Shown here: piece after piece, positions 42,535 through 48,656 of the stretch
Numbering within the stretch: the stretch's first letter is position 1
How the letters are laid out: the number at the start of each line of letters is the position of its first letter
NCBI GenBank assembly: GCA_002069855.1
Contig: MWCF01000014.1
Coordinates: 1-48,656, forward strand
From: Elusimicrobia bacterium ADurb.Bin231
GTDB taxonomy: Bacteria; Elusimicrobiota; UBA8919; MWCF01
Reading direction: 5' to 3'
DNA length: 48,656 bases
Position numbers and translations under genes: made by a program
The notes under the pieces: generated by a model
What the model saw: the letters and a program-made list of their open reading frames with translations, nothing else
The model's database searches: none
Told to the model about the DNA's origin: nothing

Positions 42535-44522
42535 GTATAATAAAACTTGTAAACATAAAAAAAACATATTATCTTGAGAAGATGGAACTTCCTGTCCTGC
42601 ATGGTGTATCTCTTGAGATTAAAGAAGGCGAGTTTATTGCCATAATGGGACCGTCCGGCAGCGGAAAATCCACATTGCTGCACATACTCGGCTTGCTTGA
42701 TACTCCGACAAGCGGAGAATATTATCTTGTTTCGAACGAAGTTTCAAAACTGTCCGATGACGCTCTTGCAGGAATGCGAAATAAATTTCTGGGATTTATT
42801 TTTCAAAGTTTTAATCTTTTGCCTAGAATGAATGCCATTGAAAATGTTCTTATGCCCATAGTTTATTCAGATAACGGGAAACAGGTGCATGAAGCCGCTA
42901 TGTTTAAGAAACGAGCGGAAAGTCTGCTCGACAAAGTGGGACTTGGCGATAGAAAGCATCATAATCCCAATGAATTATCAGGAGGACAACAGCAAAGAGT
43001 GGCAATAGCAAGGTCCTTGATAAATAATCCTGTTTTGATACTTGCTGATGAACCAACAGGTAATCTTGATAGCAAATCAGCTCTTGAAATAATAGATGTT
43101 TTAAAGGATTTGAATTCCGTAGGTATAACCATTGTGATGGTTACCCATGAACCAGATCTTGCTACCGCTGCAAAAAGAATCATACGATTACAGGATGGCT
43201 TGATTGTTTCAGATGAAGTGACTGATTCCAGTCTCAAAGCAGGTGTAGTAGAAAATATTTCCTCTCTTAACGGTATAGGAAAGCATAAGGTTATTAGGTT
43301 TAACAGATTTTCCAATTACTTTTTTCAGGCTATGAGATCCCTTTTGCATAACAAAACCAGATCACTTCTGTCGATACTCGGAGTTCTTATAGGTGTTACA
43401 GGTCTTATTGCAATGCTTGCCTTGGGACGGGGCGCGCAGGATGCCACAAAACAGCAGATGTCTTCGTTAGGTTCCAATTTGTTGCATGTTTCTCCAGGTT
43501 CGCGGGCAATGGGTGGTATAGCTCTTGAATCAGGCGCAGTAACACGTTTTACTCTTGAAGACGCTCAGGCAGTCAAACAAAATATTCGCGGTGTCGAAAA
43601 GGTATGTCCTTATGCCTCAGGCCGCGGTCAGGTGGTTTATAAATCAAAAAACTGGAACACGAGAATAGAAGGCGTAACCATTGATTTTCAAAGTATAAAA
43701 AATTCTTTTCCGTATCTCGGTAGATTTTTTACAGAACAGGAAACTCATGCCCGCGCCAAGGTGGCTGTAATAGGTCAGGCTGTGGCAAAGGAATTATTCG
43801 GGGATTCTCCTAATATGGGTGTGGGAGAGTTTATCAAAATCAAGCGCATAGATTTTCAGGTTATTGGGATATTGCCTTTTAAAGGCACAAGCGGCTGGCG
43901 CAATGAAGACGATAAAATTGTGGTTCCTATTAATACCGCTATGTACCGTTTGCATGGAAAGCAATATATAGATGATATGGACGTACAAGTGTCAGACGCG
44001 GATATGATGGATGAAGCCAGCGAGAATATCAAAAAACTCCTTCTCAGATTACATCGTCTTCCGTCTCATAAAACTGATTCCATAGACATACGCAATATGG
44101 CGGAAATTCAGGAAACTATGGCTGCCACTATGAAAACATTCGCGTATCTTCTCGGATCAGTTGCTTTTATAAGTTTGCTCGTCGGCGGCATTGGGATTAT
44201 GAATATCATGCTTGTGTCAGTTACTGAAAGAACCAAAGAAATCGGGCTTCGCAAATCAATAGGCGCAAATAACAAAGACATATTGTTCCAGTTTATGATT
44301 GAATCTGTGGTAATTTGCGTAATGGGAGGATTTATAGGCATTCTTCTTGGTTCGGGAATTTCCATTGCGCTTGCTGCTTTTGCCGGCTGGCAGACAAAAG
44401 TAACATTTTCGTCTATATTGCTGGCTTTTACTTTTTCAGCTGTAGTAGGATTCGTTTTTGGCACCTGGCCCGCGAAAAAGGCATCGCAGTTAAATCCTAT
44501 AGAAGCGCTTAGATATGAATAA
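42531..44522 (+). CDS. macB: MacB-type ABC transporter (ATPase-permease fusion)
   Basis: A 663-residue protein. The N-terminal ATPase (1-225) has Walker A GPSGSGKSTLLHILG, signature LSGGQQQRVAIARSL and Walker B ILADEPTGNLD. After a linker come the first membrane helix (about 275-297), a periplasmic MacB core domain, and three more helices in the FtsX domain, including MNIMLVSVTERTKEIGLRKS. It uses ATP to drive export from the periplasm through the adaptor and TolC. Substrates may be macrolides, peptides or lipoproteins; none can be assigned. Its stop overlaps the next start by eight bases. Confidence 0.94.
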   Translation: MSIIKLVNIKKTYYLEKMELPVLHGVSLEIKEGEFIAIMGPSGSGKSTLLHILGLLDTPTSGEYYLVSNEVSKLSDDALAGMRNKFLGFIFQSFNLLPRMNAIENVLMPIVYSDNGKQVHEAAMFKKRAESLLDKVGLGDRKHHNPNELSGGQQQRVAIARSLINNPVLILADEPTGNLDSKSALEIIDVLKDLNSVGITIVMVTHEPDLATAAKRIIRLQDGLIVSDEVTDSSLKAGVVENISSLNGIGKHKVIRFNRFSNYFFQAMRSLLHNKTRSLLSILGVLIGVTGLIAMLALGRGAQDATKQQMSSLGSNLLHVSPGSRAMGGIALESGAVTRFTLEDAQAVKQNIRGVEKVCPYASGRGQVVYKSKNWNTRIEGVTIDFQSIKNSFPYLGRFFTEQETHARAKVAVIGQAVAKELFGDSPNMGVGEFIKIKRIDFQVIGILPFKGTSGWRNEDDKIVVPINTAMYRLHGKQYIDDMDVQVSDADMMDEASENIKKLLLRLHRLPSHKTDSIDIRNMAEIQETMAATMKTFAYLLGSVAFISLLVGGIGIMNIMLVSVTERTKEIGLRKSIGANNKDILFQFMIESVVICVMGGFIGILLGSGISIALAAFAGWQTKVTFSSILLAFTFSAVVGFVFGTWPAKKASQLNPIEALRYE

Positions 44523-45624
44523 ATTGTATTTTCTTCTTTTCTTGTCGATTTTTTCCGCTATTTATTTAGGGATACATTATTATGTATATTACAGAATAGC
44601 AACCGGTTTAATCTTGTCATCCCAGTCGCGCCTATATATCAGGGCGCTTTTTCTTTTTGGCGCTTTTTCTTTTCTCGCCGGAGAATTTTTAACCCGTCAA
44701 GCGGATTTCCGTTTTATACGGATTTTTGCGTATCTTGGAGCTGTGTGGATGGGGATTATTTCCATAGCACTTACCGTGCTGGTGTTTTCGGATTTGCTGC
44801 GCGTATTTTTTAAATCCGATAAATTTAATTTCTACGCGGTTGTTGTTTCTCTTATTATAGTTGTTGTTTTGTCTATCTATTCCGTTATTAATGTTTTAAC
44901 AGGGCCTTCAATCAAGCATATAGAAATTAAAACAAATAAATTGCCAGATAATACCGGCGAATTTTCCATTGTTCACTTATCAGATTTGCATATATACTTT
45001 ATGAATTCCGATAAATTGCTCAAAAAAATAGTGAATAAGACAAATGAACTTAATCCAGATGTTGTGGTTATTACAGGAGATTTAATAGACGCAGATATCT
45101 GTCATTTGAAGGAATCATGCAGGGTTCTAAACAGCATAAAATCCAAATACGGAGTATTCGCAGTAACAGGCAATCATGAATATTACGCAGGTTTTGAAAT
45201 ATTTATGAAAATAGCTGAAGAATCCGGCATAAAAGTACTTTGTAACGACAGTGTGTCCATCCAGGGGATAGAACTTGCCGGGATTAACGACCCTGCTGCA
45301 ACAGGAGTTCCCGAATCAGGACTTAATTTGAAAAAGGCTTTAAGTATGTGCGATTTTAAAAAACCCGTGATACTTCTTTCTCATCAGCCGGATATTTTTG
45401 ACGCAGCTCGCGCAGAGGGAGTGGATTTGCAGTTGTCTGGTCATACTCATGCCGGCCAGATTCCTCCAATGGATATAATAGTGCGTTTTTATTTCAAATA
45501 TCCGCATGGATTGTATAGAAAAGGCAATGCGTATCTTTATACAAGCGCAGGTACCGGAATATGGGGCCCGCCAATGCGTACGACTTCAAGAAGTGAGATA
45601 GTAAAGATAACATTAAAAAAATAA
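44515..45624 (+). CDS. Membrane-anchored metallophosphoesterase (YkuE-like)
   Basis: A 369-residue protein. Residues 1-140 carry four membrane helices, the rest is a calcineurin-like phosphoesterase. Metal motifs are complete: HLSDLHIYF, VVVITGDLIDAD, VTGNHEYYAG, and LSGHTHAGQ near the end. The layout matches YkuE-type enzymes acting at the membrane, for example on lipid-linked phosphates. The function here is unknown. Confidence 0.88.
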   Translation: MNKLYFLLFLSIFSAIYLGIHYYVYYRIATGLILSSQSRLYIRALFLFGAFSFLAGEFLTRQADFRFIRIFAYLGAVWMGIISIALTVLVFSDLLRVFFKSDKFNFYAVVVSLIIVVVLSIYSVINVLTGPSIKHIEIKTNKLPDNTGEFSIVHLSDLHIYFMNSDKLLKKIVNKTNELNPDVVVITGDLIDADICHLKESCRVLNSIKSKYGVFAVTGNHEYYAGFEIFMKIAEESGIKVLCNDSVSIQGIELAGINDPAATGVPESGLNLKKALSMCDFKKPVILLSHQPDIFDAARAEGVDLQLSGHTHAGQIPPMDIIVRFYFKYPHGLYRKGNAYLYTSAGTGIWGPPMRTTSRSEIVKITLKK

Positions 45625-45648
45625 ATATTTTTAATAAAATGGAGTTAT

Positions 45649-46221
45649 ATGAAATTTGATGAACTTGTTCAAATAAGACATAGTTGCAGAAAGTTTCAGG
45701 ATAAACCTGTTGAAAGGGAAAAGATTATCCGCTGTCTGGAATCTGCGCGTTTAGCTCCTTCCGCATGTAATTCTCAACCTTGGAAATTTCTTATTTTTGA
45801 TGACCAAGTAAAAAGGCCAGATATTGCCATTGCCGCATCTTCCGGGATTTATAGCGCCAGCAGGTTCATTCAAACTGCGCCTGTTTTAATAACAGTTCTC
45901 GCGGATAAAAAAGGATTTTTGTCAACTGCCGGTTCTTTCTTGCGGAATACCAGATTTTATTTGATAGACATAGGCATAGCATGCGAACATATCGTGTTGC
46001 AGGCGGCAGAACTCGGTCTTGGAACATGTTATGTGGGCTGGTTTAACGAAAAAGCTGTAATAAAAGTTCTTGATTTAAAGAAAAATATTGAAATTCCTTT
46101 AATCATAGTGATGGGCTATCCTGCCGCATCCTATATGGAGACGGATGCAGTTCGCAAATACGCAGTATCCAACCGCAGAAAATCTATTGAAGAAATTACC
46201 GAATTCAATAAAAATAAATGA
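45649..46221 (+). CDS. Nitroreductase family protein
   Basis: A 190-residue FMN-dependent oxidoreductase. The family start IRHSCRKFQDKPVEREKI and the FMN-binding ARLAPSACNSQPWKF are clear, followed by DIGIACEHIVLQAAELGLGT and CYVGWF. The C-terminal Arg/Lys segment is typical. It may reduce quinones or nitro compounds; the substrate is not readable. Confidence 0.9.
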   Translation: MKFDELVQIRHSCRKFQDKPVEREKIIRCLESARLAPSACNSQPWKFLIFDDQVKRPDIAIAASSGIYSASRFIQTAPVLITVLADKKGFLSTAGSFLRNTRFYLIDIGIACEHIVLQAAELGLGTCYVGWFNEKAVIKVLDLKKNIEIPLIIVMGYPAASYMETDAVRKYAVSNRRKSIEEITEFNKNK

Positions 46222-46413
46222 AATGCATAATTATATTGCCTTTTTATTTCAATTTATTATAATACTTTAATTGAAATATGTGTTTGCATAATAAAGTTGA
46301 TTGTGCGAATAAAATGTGTTTGATTGCAGTTGCAAGAAACGCATTTCATAAAAAATTATTTTGAAAATTTTAATACATTTGCAAGATAGTATTGAGGAAC
46401 ATCTTTCGTATAA

Positions 46414-47376
46414 ATGGGAAAAAAAATAATAAATACATTACTAATACTTGTTGTTTTGCTTTCCGTAGGGACTGCAGGTTATATGTTTATTGAAGAGTGG
46501 CGTTTCTTGGATTCCTTATTTATGACTGTTATCACTCTTACAACAGTTGGTTACGGAGAAACTTTTCCACTTTCACAGTCAGGAAGAATTTTTACGATAT
46601 TTTTGATACTTTTCGGAATGAGTCTATTGCTTTATACGGTTTCTTCTATAACATCCTTTTTTATAGGAGGAGAACTCAGCCAGATTTTTAGGAGGAAAAA
46701 AATGCATAAACAAATATCCCAATTAAAAGATCATTACATCATATGCGGCTTCGGAAGAATAGGAATATACATATCAACTGAACTTAAAAAAATTAAACGC
46801 GATTTTGTTATAATTGAAAAAAATAAATCATTATTGGAAAAAGTTGACGGATATTTGTATATAGAAGGCGATGCCAGTGCTGATGATATTTTAAAAAGTG
46901 CAAATGTTGAAAACGCTTCAGGCCTTTTTGCTGCCTTGCCTACGGATGAAGAAAATTTATTTTTGATTATTACTGCTCGGGAACTTAATTCTAAAATGAA
47001 AATAGTTTCAAAAGCGTTAAATGAAAATTCAGTTCACAAACTTATTACAGCAGGTGCGTCGGCAGTTATTCAACCTAATCTTATAGGCGGATTAAGGATG
47101 GTTTCCGAGATGTTGCGTCCTGCTGTAGTTTCGTTTTTGGACAAGATGCTGAAAGAAGGTAAGGGAGATTTACGAGTGGATGAGGCGGAATTGAAAATTA
47201 ACCAGGCTATAATTAAAAATATAGATTTTAAATCTACTGGCACACTTTTGCTTGCTGTATATACAAGAGGCGAGTATTTATTTAATCCGGTTCCGGATAC
47301 AAAGATTTTTTCCGGAGATAAACTTATAGTAATGGGCAATAGTAAGCAGGTCGCGGAATTAAGGCGTAGTCTATGA
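46414..47376 (+). CDS. Two-helix potassium channel with RCK (TrkA) domains
   Basis: A 320-residue protein. Two membrane helices flank the selectivity filter TVGYGE (44-49), so it is a KcsA/MthK-like K+ channel. After IFRRKKMHKQ, an RCK domain starts at YIICGFGRIGIYISTELKK with NAD-binding Rossmann pattern, and a TrkA-C part ends the protein. It should open or close in response to bound ions or nucleotides. It overlaps the DUF116 gene by ATGA, so the two may be coupled. Confidence 0.93.
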   Translation: MGKKIINTLLILVVLLSVGTAGYMFIEEWRFLDSLFMTVITLTTVGYGETFPLSQSGRIFTIFLILFGMSLLLYTVSSITSFFIGGELSQIFRRKKMHKQISQLKDHYIICGFGRIGIYISTELKKIKRDFVIIEKNKSLLEKVDGYLYIEGDASADDILKSANVENASGLFAALPTDEENLFLIITARELNSKMKIVSKALNENSVHKLITAGASAVIQPNLIGGLRMVSEMLRPAVVSFLDKMLKEGKGDLRVDEAELKINQAIIKNIDFKSTGTLLLAVYTRGEYLFNPVPDTKIFSGDKLIVMGNSKQVAELRRSL

Positions 47377-47807
47377 ATTATAAAAAATATACTACTGATT
47401 GGAACAAAAAACACCTGGAAGAATTTCTTAAAATTCCCGCAACTAAAAGATTAATTCTTTTACCGCAGTGCATGCGCAAGATTGGTAAATGCCGTGCAAA
47501 AGAATTTGGCAGCTATTATGTATGCGCTGAGTGCGCTTCTTGCAAGATATCAGATATAATGAAATCAGCCAAAAAGAAAGGTTATCTCGGTATCCTGATT
47601 TTAAAAGGCGGCAGTGCAGTAAAAAAGATAATTTCGGAACTGAATCCTGCAGGGATTCTCGGAATTGCCTGTTGTTTTGAAGGCACTCAGGGAATAAAAC
47701 TATGCAGAAAGCACGGGATTCCTGTATATTTTTATCCGTTATCGAAGGACGGATGCGAAGATACAGATCTTGAACTTGAAGGTTTGTTAAAAATAATAGA
47801 AGCATAA
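47373..47807 (+). CDS. DUF116 family protein
   Basis: A 144-residue protein with seven Cys, including CMRKIGKC, CAECASCKI and IACCFEGTQG. This is the DUF116 pattern, seen mostly in anaerobes and probably binding iron-sulfur clusters or metal. The surrounding LILPQCMR and GIPVYFYPL segments also fit. Function unknown. Overlap with the K+ channel gene is noted but has no known meaning. Confidence 0.85.
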   Translation: MNYKKYTTDWNKKHLEEFLKIPATKRLILLPQCMRKIGKCRAKEFGSYYVCAECASCKISDIMKSAKKKGYLGILILKGGSAVKKIISELNPAGILGIACCFEGTQGIKLCRKHGIPVYFYPLSKDGCEDTDLELEGLLKIIEA

Positions 47808-47830
47808 ATCAGAAAAAGAAAGGAGGTATT

Positions 47831-47989
47831 ATGGCAGAAGGCAGATGTATGAAGTGTAAGAAGCAGGTGGAGATAAAGGACGCCAAGGAAGTGTCTATGA
47901 AGGGCAAAGGCGGAGTTGAAAGAAAGGCACTCAGCGGCGTGTGCCCTGTTTGCGGTACTAAGGTTTTCAGAATTCTCGGCAAGAAGTAA
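47831..47989 (+). CDS. Small zinc-ribbon protein (DUF5679)
   Basis: A 52-residue protein, MAEGRCMKCKKQVEIKDAKE followed by a basic stretch and CPVCGTKVFRILGKK. Two CxxC knuckles indicate one bound zinc. AAGGAGG is ideally spaced before ATG 47831. It is followed by a strong terminator, so it ends the transcription unit. Confidence 0.88.
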   Translation: MAEGRCMKCKKQVEIKDAKEVSMKGKGGVERKALSGVCPVCGTKVFRILGKK

Positions 47990-48007
47990 GTTTTGTTGTT
48001 TGTATAT

Positions 48008-48047
48008 AAAAATGTCCCAAAGGGTTTAATTACCATGGGACATTTTT
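48008..48047 (+). terminator. Intrinsic terminator
   Basis: AAAAATGTCCCA (48008-48019) pairs with TGGGACATTTTT (48036-48047), 16-base loop. The flanking A and T runs allow termination in either direction. Confidence 0.88.
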
Positions 48048-48564
48048 ATATGAAATGCTATATGTAATAAAAAGAAAATATTGACTGCCGCGGATTAAGG
48101 ATGGATTATAAATTTGTATAAATCATTTATAACTGATTGCTAATGTTTTCATTTCGCGGCCTTGCCGGCGGCGCAGGATAATTCGCTCCTGTTGAGAGAG
48201 TATTTTTTGCCTGCTGGACCCATCACAGCAGAATGACTGCGTTTTGTTGTCATACGGAGCGGTAGCGAAGTATCTCCGTCTTGTGTCTCATCGCCGCATG
48301 AAGTTTTTAACAGAGGGATTCTTCATTTCGTTCAGAACAGGCGAAAAAATACTTTTTCAACTGTCCCAAAATATAAAGACGTACCTTAAAAATAAAAAAT
48401 AAAAAAAATAAAAAATTCACAACTTATTCACAATTTTTTATTATAATATATGGTAGGCAGAAGTATTGATGTAGTGGTGAATAGTGAAAAGGCATAAGAG
48501 TTAAGCACTTGTAGAATTAATTTTGTCGCAGCAACAGACTTCTAAAAAAGTAGAAGGTGAACTA
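48048..48564 (+). other. Gene-free stretch with REP-like repeat halves and a promoter-like region
   Basis: No coding sequence seen. REP-like pieces lie at 48249-48277 (GTCAT, GAGCGGTAGCGAAG, ATCTCC) and, in opposite sense, 48313-48338 (GAGGGATTCTTC, TTCGTTCAGAAC), a common head-to-head layout of such repeats. A TATAAT at about 48442-48447 inside an AT-rich run may be the -10 of the next gene. Confidence 0.45.
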
Positions 48565-48656
48565 ATGAATAAACACATTATTGTTGTGATATTAGCTCTG
48601 GTTTGTGTTTATAGCAATTATATTTATTGTGATAGTAAAATAAAGTTATATCTGTA
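48565..48656 (+). CDS. Start of an exported protein, cut by the window end
   Basis: ATG 48565 follows AGAAGGTGA. The first 30 residues, MNKHIIVVILALVCVYSNYI then YCDSKIKLYL, look like a signal peptide with a possible lipobox-like or simple cleavage site. The remainder lies outside the window, so no family can be given. Confidence 0.55.
   Translation, partial: MNKHIIVVILALVCVYSNYIYCDSKIKLYL

Noticed and set aside
48424-48432. TTATTCACA, one mismatch from a DnaA box, in an AT-rich stretch
   Set aside because: A single near-match with no second box and no dnaA or dnaN nearby is not evidence of an origin.
1-48656. CRISPR arrays, Cas genes, prophage structural genes or an integrase
   Set aside because: None could be recognised on either strand.

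Overview
This window is AT-rich bacterial DNA with every recognisable gene on the + strand, many of them stacked with ATGA-type overlaps. The gene set points to an anaerobic or micro-aerobic bacterium: an archaeal-type split glutamate synthase fed by ferredoxin-like subunits, the sulfide-dependent homocysteine pathway (DUF39 plus NIL/ferredoxin), an ars operon of the kind known from anaerobes, DUF116 and HemW. Promoters are close to the sigma-70 consensus. I cannot name the species. An uncultured-type lineage such as Elusimicrobiota, Omnitrophota or a relative would fit, but that is inference only.

1-8216: a type I restriction-modification locus. HsdM carries its own XRE-type HTH and has a 12-bp palindrome just upstream of its start. 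It is followed by hsdS, an unknown ORF, hsdR and a short YgjP-like metallopeptidase, then a tail of broken gene fragments. 7907-14721: nitrogen assimilation. A consensus promoter leads into a short leader RNA with two A1/G4 hexaloop hairpins overlapping an intrinsic terminator, which is the architecture of ANTAR antitermination targets. This is followed by glnA and a five-gene split glutamate synthase (amidotransferase, ferredoxin-FMN synthase, ferredoxin, NAD(P)H oxidoreductase, GXGXG subunit). 14858-17691: a SAM-I riboswitch with a readable antiterminator/terminator switch controls cysK, the DUF39 homocysteine-synthesis gene and its NIL/ferredoxin partner.

17722-20113: three tRNA genes (Glu, Val, Asp) under one promoter, then a loose group of small accessory genes (SnoaL-like, Imm5-like, membrane protein). 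20065-24863: an arsenic operon (DUF134 regulator, ArsP-like permease, ArsM, CPKC thioredoxin-like protein, ArsF-like, ArsG-like, Acr3) whose promoter -10 lies inside a 30-bp perfect palindrome. It ends in an MFS pseudogene split by a complete IS630-family element at a CTAG site.

26310-33755: a frameshifted UvrA-like ABC ATPase, a MATE efflux pump, an unknown 493-residue membrane-anchored protein, a phosphatase-like protein whose catalytic Cys is replaced by Ser, and signal peptidase I. 33826-39194: NfeD, an SPFH protein, HemW, and two envelope glycosyltransferases. 39220-44522: a 71-bp repeat shared with the glnA leader, a 248-bp element with 25-bp terminal inverted repeats abutting a truncated RND pump, then TolC, a MacA-like adaptor and MacB. 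44515-48656: metallophosphoesterase, nitroreductase, K+ channel with RCK domain, DUF116, a small zinc-ribbon protein, a terminator, decayed REP-like repeats and the start of a secreted protein cut off by the window edge.

The strongest leads for new biology are the ANTAR-like leader in front of glnA, the possible DUF134 control of an arsenic operon through a 30-bp palindrome, the HTH-HsdM fusion with its own putative operator, the catalytically dead phosphatase, and SAM-riboswitch control of the DUF39 route to homocysteine in a bacterium.
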